Positions 1-13,075 of a DNA stretch of 64,000 nucleotides are shown one piece after another. The notes below the pieces were generated by a model that worked only from the letters and a program-made list of their open reading frames with translations, was not told the DNA's origin and did not search any database. The DNA comes from Verticillium longisporum (taxonomy: Eukaryota; Ascomycota; Sordariomycetes; Glomerellales; Plectosphaerellaceae). Made by a program: the position numbers and the translations under genes. Location: contig JAETXT010000009.1 in assembly GCA_019188255.1 (NCBI GenBank), positions 2,046,001 through 2,110,000 on the forward strand, written 5' to 3'. The first letter of the stretch is position 1, and each line of letters starts with the position of its first letter.

Positions 1-156
1 GCTGGTAATTGATTGCGTGTACGGCACTGCTTCAAGCTTCGCTTCTCGGCTCACGGCAGTTTCGACAGCGGCTACCCAAACACCACTCACGCGTGTTCTC
101 GGGAATCCATCGGCCATCTCTCGCCGCCACCCAGGATCACCCACCACCAAAAAGCC

Positions 157-764
157 ATGGCTTCAGCGGCACAGCGACCTCTGCAGTGCGGGAGCCCGGC
201 TCCCTCGCAAACACAGACAGTGACCTCGGCGCCAGTGCGCCCAAACACACAGCAAACAACGCTCCGGTTGCGAGGCGCCCACGCGCCGTCACGACCGTCG
301 GTCCAGTGGGCTGACGATGTTGTCGACAACGAGGGGCTCGGTCGAAAGAAGTCCAAGGGTATGTTCTGCCGTGCGCAGGGAACTTGAACCGTCCTGACAC
401 GACGCCAGTGTGCTGCATTTACCATCGTCCCAAGGGCATCGACGAGTCCAGCGATGAATCGTCCTCCGACTCGTCTTCCGACGGCTCCGATTCTGACAAC
501 GAGAGCGGCAGGAGGAGAGTACCCGACGGCGACAGCAAAGGCAAAGGCAAAGGCAAAGGCAAAGGCAAAGGCAAAGGCAAGGCGAAACCACATGAGTGCG
601 ACGACCATGATCACGACCACGGCCATGCGCATCACCAGGGCAGGCCTGACAAACGCGGTGGCGACAAGGGCAAGGAGAAGCGGCTGCCCAGTCCGAATGC
701 CTATGAGAGGATACCCAAGCCGCCGAAAGCGAAGAACGACCAGGGCGAAAATACGGAAAATTAG
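157..764 (+). CDS. YPI1: Type 1 protein phosphatase regulator/inhibitor YPI1 (inhibitor-3 family)
   Basis: Two exons, 157-358 and 409-764, with a 50-bp GT-AG intron (359-408), give 185 residues. The exon junction recreates the family signature VQWADDVVDNEGLG followed by KSKVCCIYH, the phosphatase-binding core of fungal Ypi1 and animal inhibitor-3. After the core come an acidic Ser/Asp stretch, a Lys-Gly repeat encoded by a GGCAAA microsatellite, and a His/Asp-rich segment (HECDDHDHDHGHAHH). Members bind protein phosphatase 1 (Glc7), mainly in the nucleus, and affect glycogen, ion homeostasis and mitosis. The start is the first ATG upstream of the conserved core in that frame. The His-rich segment could bind metal, which is an inference. 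Identification is by motif and is firm. Confidence 0.9.
540..581 (+). repeat. GGCAAA hexanucleotide microsatellite inside YPI1
   Basis: Six perfect GGCAAA units followed by a GGCAAG unit encode a (Gly-Lys)n tract in frame. Unit-number change keeps the reading frame, so length may vary between strains. Confidence 0.9.
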
Positions 765-1497
765 ATGACGAAAATGAAATGACAAGAGAAACTGCATAAC
801 TGGCCTCCGGCGAGGGGCTGACGGCGTCATGGGACAGACACGACAAGGATAAACAGACATGGGGACGGATGGCATACATAGGATACCCGGGTCAGCATTT
901 GCAGAGCACAGTGCAGGAGAAGGTGGGCGTGAATATGCTAATATCATCTGGTATTCGTTTTGGTCGACTTGATTCGATTCATACCTGGTATCATGGTGTT
1001 CGTGTGATGAGAGAGCATGGCCATTTTCAGTGGTCAGCAAAACCGGACGACGGGTCCATGACACGGTTTCACGAGGAAACGATCAACCCGGTAAGCTGCA
1101 GACAACGTACACAGCAAGAGTGACTTGATTTCCTCTCGAACACTTATGCCTCGACACTGCACGCCGTGGACAGGGACCTCCGGGCGGCACCTCGGCCAGC
1201 GCCGGCGGCGAGGCAATGGGGTGTCTGATAAGATGCACCACCAATAAAGGGGTTCAGGGAGACCCAGATGGCGGGGTGAATATGACCCACAGCGGGGTAG
1301 CAAGAACCCAGCACAGCTCCAGGCCCATGGATCCCTCTGATCGTCACGCCTCGACAGACTTTCTGCTTTTTCCAACCATCCATCTACTCTAACCCATTGA
1401 ACCATCGGTCAACTTGTCATCTCACCCTCTGAGTTTCCCAAATATCATCCCATTTTTGTTCTCCCGTTCATCTGACTTTGGCATCTCACACACGACC
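765..1497. other. Intergenic, YPI1 3' flank and ureG promoter
   Basis: No coding signal on either strand beyond chance reading frames. Presumed 3' UTR of YPI1 and upstream region plus 5' UTR of the urease accessory gene. No clear TATA box or repeat was recognised. Confidence 0.6.
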
Positions 1498-2443
1498 ATG
1501 TCTCACTCACACGACGGCGGCGCCAGCCACTCCCACTCCCATGATGCCAGCATCTCAGCTGCTGAGCATGGCCACTCGCACGAGATCCTTGACGGGCCCG
1601 GCAGCTACCTCGGCCGCGAGATGCCCATCGTAGAGGGCCGCAACTGGTCTGACCGAGCCTTCACCATTGGCATCGGCGGGTGAGCCCTCCCCCTCCCCCC
1701 TTGCCCCCTCCCCCCTTGCCCCCTTGCCCCCTTGCACCCCCTTTCCGGCATCCTGCTGTTCCCCCCCTGACAAACATTGGAGCACTTCCTAACGAAACGG
1801 CAGACCCGTGGGTTCCGGCAAGACGGCCCTCATGCTGGCGCTCTCGCGGGCGCTGCGCGAAAAGTACTCGCTCGCCGCCGTGACCAACGACATCTTCACG
1901 CGCGAGGACGCCGAGTTCCTAACCCGCCACAAGGCCCTGCCGGCCTCGCGCATCCGCGCCATCGAGACGGGCGGCTGCCCGCACGCCGCCGTGCGCGAGG
2001 ACATCTCGACCAACCTCGCCGCGCTCGAGGACCTGCACCACGAGTTCGACACGGACCTCCTCCTCATCGAGTCGGGCGGCGACAACCTCGCGGCCAACTA
2101 CAGCCGCGAGCTCGCCGACTTTATCATCTACGTCATCGACGTCAGCGGCGGCGACAAGATCCCGCGCAAGGGCGGGCCCGGCATCACGCAGAGCGACCTG
2201 CTCGTCGTCAACAAGACGGACCTCGCCGAGATTGTCGGCGCCGACCTTGGCGTCATGGAGCGCGACGCCCGCAAGATGCGCGAGGGCGGGCCCACCGTCT
2301 TTGCCCAGGTCAAGAAGGACGTCGGCGTCGATCACATAATCAACCTCATCACGAGCGCCTGGCGGGCCAGCGGCGCCGAGGGCAACAGGAAGGCTGCCGG
2401 TGGGCCGCGGCCGACGGCGGGGCTCGAGGAGCTGAATGCGTGA
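1498..2443 (+). CDS. ureG: Urease accessory GTPase UreG
   Basis: Exons 1498-1679 and 1804-2443, separated by a C-rich 124-bp intron, encode 273 residues. The protein opens with a His-rich leader (SHSHDGG, SHSHSHD, HGHSHE) typical of eukaryotic UreG and able to hold nickel. The splice joins the P-loop GPVGSGKT at about residues 61-68. Further SIMIBI GTPase signatures follow: [22 protein letters not shown] and VVNKTDLA. UreG uses GTP hydrolysis, with UreD and UreF, to deliver nickel to apo-urease in the cytosol, so the organism very probably has an active urease. No frame defect is seen. The gene converges with TSR1, leaving about 240 bp between the stops. Confidence 0.95.
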
Positions 2444-2680
2444 GGTACATAAAAGAGAGGGAGAGGGCGAGGGAGAAAGAGACCAAATGTCGGGCGCGAC
2501 AATGATGATAAAAGGGGCAGGCCCAAGAAACGCCCATTTTTTGCCTGACTGTCTATATACCACTTATGAAGAGAGAGAGAGAGCGAGCCCCGAGGCCTTG
2601 ATCACTTTTCCCGCCCGTTCTTTTCCCTTTGCTCCTGCATTTCGTTTCGCAGAAGCTCGTCATGTCCCTTCTCATGTCCA

Positions 2681-5270
2681 TCATTCGATCATCATGTCAT
2701 CCTGCGCAGCCTGCGCCTCTCGCGACCCCAGATCCAGCAGCGCGCCCGTGTACGCAGACGCCTCACGGGGCCATACCCGCTTGTACAGGCTCACGCCGAC
2801 GGCGTCCTGCGGGTTAATGTGCGCGTCAAAGGTGGCCTTGAAGTAACCGTGCGTGCCGAGGGCCTCCTTGACGTACCCGCTCCTGCCACGTCTCGTCCAC
2901 AGCGGCAGGGCCTTGAACCACTCGACGTCCTCGCGGTTGAAGAACATGTAGCGGATCGTGACGATCCTCTTGTTGATGTGGTACGGGTGGCCCGTGAGAA
3001 TGACACGCTTCGCCACGACGCGAGACGTCGAGGGCGGCAACGCCGTGCCTGTGGCGATGAGCGTCAGACCGACGTCCGACGCCTGCTCCTCCTCCGACTG
3101 CGCCGCCTCGGTGCTCGGGGTCGTGCGCTTGAAGAACAGCACCGGGACGGCACCCCAGGTCACGGGTCCCGTGAACGTGGCCACGGCCGACTGGCCCGGG
3201 TGCAGGTAGCGGCAGTACTTGTGCACGTCGTTGGGCGTGTTGCCGGGCTGCGAGAAGAGCGGGTTGATCGTGAAGCGGCGGGCGCCGCACTGCACGATGA
3301 GCTCCTCCTTCGACTTGACCGACTTTTCATAGTCGGAGCTGAGGTTGATGAGGTAGTTGACGACCGTCTTCTTCTGCTCGTGCCTCAGCAGCGAGACGAG
3401 CGTCACGGGCTGGCCGGGCTTGTAGGACTTCTCAAACGTGACGGGCACGTTCTTCAGGTGCACCGCCACCCTCGTGCCGGGGGCGACACCGCCCACGAGA
3501 GCCTCGCGGGTGAACCGTGAGCGGGAGCCCTGGTAGTCGGGGACACGCAGCAGCCTGCGCCAGTCTTCGGGCTCGTACGCGCGGTCCTCGTCCTCGACCC
3601 ACTCGCTCGTCCGCAGGCTCTTGAGACCTCTGTACTTGGCTAACCTCTCACGGGCGGCGACACCAGGGTGCAGCTCAATCTCGTCGGGGAACTCCTTGTC
3701 GTCCTCGACCTCATCTACCTTTCTGTTTTTCCTGAACGCCGCGAGCTGCTTGGCGTCCTCGTCCTCGTCGAGATCCTGGAACATTTCCGACTGAGGGTAC
3801 TCTGACGGCGCACCCTCTGTCGGCGGTTTCGGCGCGTAGCCCTCGAGGCCGTCCTCGGGGCCGTCCTCGGGGCCAATCTCCTCCGAGCCAGACGACTCGT
3901 CCTCCATGTCAAAGTCCTCCATGTCTGAGCCCGAGTCGGACACATCCTCTCCGAGATACCAGGCCGACTGGTACTTGGACGTTCCCTTGGGAACCTTCTT
4001 GGGCTGCTGTGTGGGGTCGAGGGGTTGTCGTCCGAGAAGTAGTGGTGGTCGTCGAGCAGGACGCCCTTTTTCGCTGTCGTGGCAACGGACATGGCGCCGT
4101 CATCCATGTCGGCGTCGTTGTCGTCGCCCTTCATGGCCTCGTCAGGGGCCAGGTCGAGGAGCTCATCCTGGTCCTCGTCGGGCACTTCGAGGATCTCCTC
4201 GGCGTGAATGTCCTCGACGGCCATGGCCTCGCCCTTCTTCTTCCTGGTGATGGGCGCCGCCATGATCTTCTCAATCTGGAACAGGCCGTGGTCGCCCAAC
4301 TGCACCAGCCTGTTGGCCTTGAGCCCCTTTCCTCGCACGACACCGGTGATGACTGTGGACGCCGTGCCGGACGAGGCAAACTCAATGTCCTCGGCCAGCA
4401 GCCAGCTCCTCTCGTCCCTCCACCTGACGCCCTTGGGTGTGGTGTTGCACAGCGAGCGCATGAGGTTGGAGCACTCCTGGCGGCTGTCGAGGCTGTAGAG
4501 CTTCTCCTGCTCGGGGTGGAAGTGGGTGATGTAAGACTTGAGGGAGCCGAGGACCTGCGTCTTCTGCTTGGCGGGTTCGATCTTGTCGAGGCCCTGGACG
4601 ATGGTGTAGAGGGTCGACATGCCCTGGCTCTCGAGACTGCGCAGCATGAGCTCGCCGAGGGGGTCGACCTCGACGCCGGCGCTCAGCATGACGACGACAA
4701 AGTCGGCGACGCGCGTGCCGTCGAGGACGGCGTTGAGATCGCGCTTCAGGGGCACGTATTGGAGTTTCTGCTTGAAGCGGTCGACGGAGACGCGGAAGGG
4801 GTTCTCCTCCATGTCGGCCTCAATGTCGAGGCTCTCGTTGAGCTGCTTGATGGCGAAGCTGACGTCGCTGTCTTCGCAGAGGGGGACGATGGCAACGACG
4901 CGAGGGGCGCCATCGCGGCCGGCAAAGAGGGACGTCTCCTCGAGGTGCTCCTTTTGCTTGGTGAGACGGTGCTGCTTGGCCTGGTTGCGTCGGTCGAACT
5001 TGGACATGACATTCTGGTGAGGGGTCTTGCGCTGGCCCTTTTCGGTGCCGGCCACCTTGCCTGTTGAGGATCATGTTAGAGAAATCATAATGGATAAAGT
5101 GCAAGCAGAAGGAGAATGTATCGAGGGGAACTTGCGCCCAGATGACTGGACAGCATGGTCATCATACCCTTAGCAGCGTTGCGCAGCGCACTCTTCGTCG
5201 CATGCTTGGACTTGAAGGGCTTGTGGGAGACCTTCGTCGTGGAGCGATGGGAGTGGCTCATGGTGGACAT
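2681..5270 (-). CDS. TSR1: Ribosome biogenesis protein TSR1 (one apparent frame break)
   Basis: Exon 1 (5270-5168) encodes the typical start MSTMSHSHRSTTK...NAAKG. After a 107-bp intron (5061-5167), exon 2 runs from 5060 to the TGA at 2681. Tsr1 is a GTPase-like factor of the Bms1 family that binds pre-40S particles during small-subunit maturation. Conserved stretches include GVLLDDHHYFSDD and, further on, PKKVPKGTSKYQSAWYL and the C-terminal domain ending in DDMMIE. These two stretches lie in different frames. Between about 4013 and 4024 one base must be added in a C4 run (coding strand) to join them; no intron fits. With that base the product is 827 residues, close to the usual length. The gene is divergent from UTP7, another small-subunit factor. 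Confidence 0.92.
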
Positions 5271-5899
5271 GTTGCCGTCACCTCCGGCCTTGAACCTGAA
5301 GGGTAAAGAAGCCACTTTTGGTGATATCGTCTTGGGGGATTCGAGAGGGGCCAAAAGGGTCGAAAGCAAGACGGTGAAGTGAGGTGAAGTTGTGTGGGAT
5401 GGTGGTGCTGCAGAAGCGGGCAAGGCGGGACACACTACAGCGGGCAGCCAGTGATGAAGTGCCTGAGCCGGGGCATTTTTAGTGGGTGATGCAGCACACA
5501 AACACCCTTCTGGCTTTGGGGGGCAGCAGCGGGCCGTCGCAGGTTGCAATGGCGGGGTCGTTTGCTTGTCGCTCTTTCTCACCCCTCTGCATCCAGAAAT
5601 TTTTCTGTGGCTATCTTATCGCCAGCTTATCGGTGGGTGGGGCGAAATAGAACGGCCTTGGCCAATGATGAGCGTTCGATAAGTCTTGCAGATCTGGAAG
5701 ACTCCCAAAGATTTTTTGGACTGGACTGAGAGACTGTGAGGAAGAGTGCCATTGGTATCATATCGGCGTCTGATGATTCGGATCACGACTTGACCTTGGC
5801 CTCGATCACGACTTGACCTCGACCTCGACCTCGACCACGACTTGATTCCGGCCTCGATCTCGATTCCCGTCTATCCTGTCCATACCTCGCCCACCCACC
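5271..5899. promoter_or_regulatory. Divergent promoter between TSR1 and UTP7
   Basis: About 630 bp separate the starts of two small-subunit assembly genes. The stretch AGAAATTTTTCT (5595-5606) resembles the ribosomal RNA processing element, and TGATGAGCG (5666-5674) is one base off the PAC core GCGATGAGC. Two CTTATC (GATAAG) boxes lie between them at 5615-5620 and 5626-5631. The motif match is seen; the regulatory role is inferred from known fungal ribosome-biogenesis promoters. Confidence 0.45.
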
Positions 5900-7621
5900 A
5901 TGGAAGGAACAGTATCACGGACAGATGCCGCGCCAGCAAGGCAACACTCCAATGGCGCGACCGCCGTCGAGCGCCGGACAAACCTCTTGACCAAGTCGGA
6001 GCGCGACAAGCTGAAGCGCCGCAAAGAGGCCGATCAGTCCTACGGCCGCGGCAAAAAGGTCAACCTCAAGACGGTGCGCGACAAGAAGCTCCGCGGCAGC
6101 ATGAAGCGCCTCGAGGGCAAGTTCGAGACGGCCGCCCTGCGCGCCCGCGACGCCGAGATTCTGCTCGAGAAGACAAGCGGCTTCCTCGAGCCCGAGACGG
6201 AGCTGGAGAGGACCTACAAGGTCCGCCAGCAGGACATCATCGAGGATGTGGCCGTGTCGACGGCGCAGAAGCGGTTCGAGCTGAAGCTCGACCAGCTGGG
6301 ACCCTACGTTGCCGAGTACTCGCGCAACGGCAGGGACCTGCTGATGGCGGGGCGAAAGGGCCACATTGCGACGATGGACTGGCGCGAGGGCAAGCTGGGG
6401 TGCGAGCTGCAGCTGGGCGAGACGATCAGGGACGTCAAGTGGCTGCACAACAACCAGTTCTTCGCCGCGGCGCAGAAGAACTACGTCTACATCTACGACA
6501 AGGACGGTGTCGAGCTGCACTGCCTGAAGAAGCACCGCGAGGTCACGCACATGGAGTTCCTGCCCTACCACTTTCTCCTCTGCACAATGGTAAGTTGATC
6601 GCCAGCAAAAATTATGCGTGGAGACGTCTGACTGACGAAACCACGCCAGGCCACCAACGGCTGGCTCAAATACCAAGACACGTCAACGGGCCAGATTGTC
6701 ACGGAGCTCCCCACGAAACTCGGTCCCCCGACGGCCATGACGCACAATCCCTACAACGCCATTATCCACGCCGGCCACCAGAACGGCACAGTCACCCTCT
6801 GGTCACCAAACTCCCACGACGCCGTCGTCAAGCTGCTGGCGCACCGCGGCGCCGTGCGGTCGGCGGCCGTCGACCGCGAGGGCCGCTACATGGTGACGAC
6901 GGGCCAGGACTGCAAGATGGCCATCTGGGACATTCGCATGTTCAAGGAGGTGCACCAGTACTTCACGCGGCAGCCGGCGTCGTCGGTGGCCATCTCGGAG
7001 ACGGGCCTCACGGCCGTGGGCTGGGGCACGCAGACGACCGTCTGGAAGGGCCTCTTCTCCAAGCACGCGCCGACGCAGGAGAAGGTGCAGAGCCCCTACA
7101 TGACGTGGGGCGGCGAGGGCAAGCGCGTCGAGCGCGTGCGCTGGTGCCCCTTTGAGGACACGCTCGGCATGGGCCACGACGAGGGCTTCTCGTCCATCAT
7201 TGTGCCCGGCGCCGGCGAGGCCAACTTTGACGCCCTCGAGGTCAACCCGTTCGAGACGGCCAAGCAGCGCCAGGAGGCCGAGGTCAAGGGCCTGCTCAAC
7301 AAGCTGCAGCCCGAGATGATCGCCCTCGACCCCAACTTCATCGGCAACCTCGACCTGCGCTCCGACAAGCAGCGCCGCGCCGACAAGGACCTCGACGCCA
7401 AGCCCGAGAACGTCGAGGAGGAGATCCGCAACCGCGCCAGGGGCAAGAACGGCGCCCTCAAGAAGTACCTGCGCAAGCAGCGCAAGAAGAACATCATCGA
7501 CGAGAAGAGGATGAAGGTCGACGAGATTTGGAACGAGCAGCAGAAGCTCAGGGAAAAGAAGACGCAAGAGGTCGAGGCCGACCTCGGCCCGGCGCTGTCG
7601 AGATTCGTCAGGAAAGCGTAG
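5900..7621 (+). CDS. UTP7: U3 snoRNP/SSU processome WD-repeat protein UTP7 (WDR46/BING4 family)
   Basis: Exons 5900-6589 and 6650-7621 with a 60-bp intron give 553 residues. A basic leader and coiled-coil-like region precede WD repeats, with landmarks AEYSRNGRDLLMAGRKGH, DCKMAIWDIRMFKEV and a BING4 C-terminal segment (KRVERVRWCPFEDTLGMGHDEG is cut here to its core VRWCPFEDTLGMGHD). The C-terminus is lysine-rich. Utp7 belongs to the t-UTP/SSU processome machinery in the nucleolus and is needed for 18S rRNA processing. The start ATG is in good context (CCACCATGG). The frame is open throughout. Confidence 0.94.
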
Positions 7622-8105
7622 GCGGGGCGGAGTGGGAGCTGGAGCATAGGAAGAAGAAGAAGCAGACGCAGAAGCATGGGAAGAATTCGTGTCGCACCTT
7701 GTAGGAACCATGCCCGGGGCTGGGGTTTTGCATCTAGCTGGCGTTTTGGAACGTGGGATTTGGTAGTCTGGTCATTGAATACCCTGGCATGTCACAACTT
7801 GATGTGCCCGAGTGGTTTTGAGATTCCGTTTCTTCGTGAATTCCGATCTACCTGCGCAAAGTGCGTTCCGCTCCATCAATGACGACCTAGGTCTTTGCTG
7901 TGTGTCTGTGTTCGTGCTTCCGCACGCACGCCCATCTTCATATACAGCAACTGCCAAGCAGATTGCAGTCCTGCCCTTCACACCTTTTTCTGTTTCCCAT
8001 ACCATGAGCACCATTTCCCTCGCATCTAACCACAAATAAAAGTCAAAGACATGAAAATTCTATGTCGACCAAGGCCAAAACATCCCTGCCACAAGAGCCT
8101 GCCGC
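7622..8105. other. Intergenic, convergent 3' flanks of UTP7 and PTH2
   Basis: About 480 bp between two stop codons. It holds AT-richer 3' UTR-like sequence, including an AATAAA-like CAAATAAAAG at about 8033. No gene was recognised. Confidence 0.5.
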
Positions 8106-8865
8106 TCACAGCAGCTTCAGATGCCCGGTAATCTTATCCACCAAGCTCTTAGGCGCCGGACCGACACCAAGCACCGTCAGGCTGCCAGCCTCAATCTGCG
8201 TGCGGCCAGCATCGGCAATGACCTCGGCCGTGACCCCTGAGCGCGCGCCGCGGCCCGCAGCTTCTTCAGCTCGTCCTCACCCTTAATTTGGACGGCGATT
8301 TTGGCCTGGCCGAGGCGCTCCCAGCGGTCGAGCAGACGGGCCTCGGCGGAGGACGGGCCGTTCTTGGCGGCGGCGCGGGCGAGCACCTTGTAGCAGGCGA
8401 GGGTGGCGTGGGAGCTCTGGGCGGCCATTTTGCCTATGGGCGGGCGCGGGTCAGTCCATTGTTCATTGTCTTGCAGGTGGTAAGCAGGTGGGTGGGAAAG
8501 AGAACTACCCTTTGTCATGCCGAGGTCTGTCCTGACCACGAGGACGAGCTTGCATTCCTCCTTGCCGACATCTGCAATGGGCACGGCCTTGGCCTTCTTC
8601 TCGTCCTTCTTCTTCTCCTCCTGGCGCAGGCCGTCGCGGCGGTCGGCGGCCTCGCCGTTGGCCCAGTTGGGGGCGTGATCGAGGATGGTGTCGTCCTCGT
8701 CAATGTCGGACTCGTCGCTCTCGACGGGGTCGCGGAGGTTGCCGCGGCGCTCGGCCTTGAGCGCGGGGAGATGAGGTAGCCGCGAATGGCGAAGACGCCG
8801 AGGGCGAAGCCGGAGAGAAAGGTCACGGCGGAGGTGGTGAGGATGAGGTGCAGCGTGTCGGACAT
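8106..8865 (-). CDS. PTH2: Peptidyl-tRNA hydrolase 2 (two apparent frame breaks)
   Basis: Exons 8865-8509 and 8433-8106 with a 75-bp intron. The N-terminus [20 protein letters not shown] is a membrane anchor, as in mitochondrial-surface Pth2. The catalytic domain shows [16 protein letters not shown] at the splice, [12 protein letters not shown], and the ending [21 protein letters not shown]...HLKLL. It releases tRNA from drop-off peptidyl-tRNA. Two one-base deficits interrupt it: a C4 run on the coding strand (8765-8768), between GYLISP and ALKAERRGN, and a G4 run (8234-8237), between RAQG and [10 protein letters not shown]. Adding one base at each gives 228 residues, and the splice phase and stop then agree exactly. 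Assembly error is the simplest reading. Confidence 0.9.
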
Positions 8866-9707
8866 GGTGGGGGAAGAGTGCCGCGGGCGCGGGCTTGAGC
8901 TTTGGCGGGTGCGTGGATTCGTATGGCCTGCGGTGGTAGCAATGCAGCTTCGATTTGGTCGGTGAGGAAGCGGATCGAGAGAGCCCGTGGGATGTTGGCA
9001 AGGACAAAGTTGAGGTCCAGAGTTGAGGTTTGTCAGGATGCGGGAGCTGCGGCAGGTCTGGAAGCTTGGCTCAAAGCTTTGGTGTTCGAGCGTCCACACC
9101 CCACTGACTGCCAGGACTTGCCAGGTACCTTAAGGTACCTTGCCTTGCCTTGGGTACTTAGGTTTCCAGGTAGGTAAACTTGGCATGTGCACTGACGTTT
9201 GCAGTGAGCTCCTGTTTCAGCAGCGGGATCGACTCATAAGCTCCCCTGTCAGTTGCTTCGATGACCAACTCAGACGCCAATGGCTTTGTACAAGAAATCA
9301 ATGAAAGCTGCACCAAGTTCTATTCATACAATCAGTCTAGTATAATCATACTGGTGAGATGCCTTCCAAATATTGACGTAATAATCATCCAAAGTCCGCA
9401 CACCGAGACTACAATCTGCAGCGTGTGATCTACAACACCAGAATAGTATGGAAAATGACATGCTGTGCAATAGGATGAAATGAATTGACACAGGCATCTT
9501 TTTAAAATACAACACCATAAATGGGGTTCTCTATACGATTGAAAACTCCTCAATGCTGTCAATCGCACCTGAAGCCCTGTCTTGCCCCTGGTGGACCACT
9601 TTGAACTCTAAGTTCGTCAATCAGCAGCCCCAGACTCATCTCACTGGAAGCACCTCACCTCACCCGCCTCCCCTAAACAGCCACTCACTCGTTGAGCATC
9701 GCCCCCC
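8866..9707. promoter_or_regulatory. Divergent intergenic region PTH2/NRK1
   Basis: About 840 bp. It contains two exact AGGTACCT palindromes (9123-9130 and 9133-9140) followed by GGTACTTAGG and AGGTAGGTA variants up to about 9177, then an AT-richer part. No coding signal. Confidence 0.55.
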
Positions 9708-10599
9708 ATGACGGACCAGAAAGCCGTCGTCGTGGCCCTCAGCGGCTGCTCGTCCAGCGGCAAGACAACCCTCGCCCGTCTCCTCCGCGACATTTTCCCC
9801 AACACCTTTATTCTCCACGAGGATGACTTCTACCGCGCGGAAGAAGAGTACATCCACAGACCATCCCCCACGACAGCCAGACAGCCCAGCTGACATGTAT
9901 GTCGCCTCGCAGACTGCCCTTTAAGAACGGCCTCCTAGACTGGGACTGCCCCCAAGCGATCAACATCACGGACATGGAAAAGGCCCTCACCCACATCCGC
10001 ACCTCCGGCACATTCCCCGTACGTCCTTTCCCTTTCCTCCCCGCTTCCCCCCCTCTCTCTCTAACCCAAACCTCAAGCCGTTCGTCGACTCGAAAGAGGA
10101 CCAAAACTCAGTAGGCGCCTGCCCCGTCAGCACCGCCAAGATCGCAGCCCTCCAAGCCAAGGTCGCCGCCTGGCTCCGTCCCCCGTCGCCAGGCCACGCC
10201 GTCTTCGCCTCGGGCCTCCGCCTCTGCCTCTTCGACGGCTTCCTCCTCTACTGCAGCGAGATGCAGGCCGCCATGCGTCTCACCGTCAAGCTGTTCCTGA
10301 CCGTCAGCCGCGCGCGGGCGACGCAGAGGCGCGAGGCCAGGGACGGCTACGTCACGCTCGAGGGGTTCTGGAAGGACCCGCCGGGGTACGTGGACGCCGT
10401 TGTCTGGCCCAACTATGCGGATGCGCACGGCTGGTTGTTTGAGGGGCGTCATGTCGAGGGGGCCTTGGACCGCGGGGTGTTGAGTGAGAATGGCATCCTG
10501 GCGCAGGAGGGCGATGAGCTGGATATCGATATGGAGAAGACCTTGGAGTGGGCGGTTGATACTGTCATGGCCGAGCTGGAAAGGCGGCTGAAGCAGTAG
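9708..10599 (+). CDS. NRK1: Nicotinamide riboside kinase
   Basis: Exons 9708-9847, 9913-10018 and 10078-10599 (introns 65 and 59 bp) encode 255 residues. The P-loop GCSSSGKTTLA lies near the N-terminus. The first splice rebuilds HEDDFYRAEEELPFKNGL, followed by LDWDCPQAI. The third exon opens with PFVDSKEDQNSVG and contains FDGFLLYC and the lid-like SRARATQRREARDGY. The enzyme phosphorylates nicotinamide riboside (and nicotinate riboside) to the mononucleotide in NAD salvage, in the cytosol. All three junctions are in phase and the frame is intact. The gene converges with the glucoamylase gene. Confidence 0.92.
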
Positions 10600-10832
10600 C
10601 GGTAGATGCTTGACATCCTTGGATCGCAGAAATTGGTTCACATCTTGTCGACGATGAAGCCTGGAGACCCGGTGCCAGCGACGTGTGGGCCACATAGCCG
10701 ACGATAGAGTAGCCAGATCGGCCACGGTATGTGATAGACTGGCATCATGAACGGAGGAAATATAGAGGTCTCAATTTATCAACCTTACCATTGCTGAATA
10801 CTAAAGGAAACTCACAACCAGGCAACCTCCTA

Positions 10833-13075
<2,243 letters not shown>

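Noticed and set aside
87..1064. Long minus-strand open frame opposite YPI1
   Set aside because: It is antisense to a well-supported gene and made of low-complexity Arg/Ala/Phe repeats from the GGCAAA tract; no domain.
3960..4040. A short intron to explain the TSR1 frame change
   Set aside because: The only GT before the conserved GVLLDDHHYFSDD segment would remove that segment, and no GT lies between it and PKKVPKG.
4009..5067. 352-codon plus-strand frame opposite TSR1
   Set aside because: Antisense shadow of a GC-rich gene (Leu/Glu/Val/Asp-rich composition typical of such shadows).
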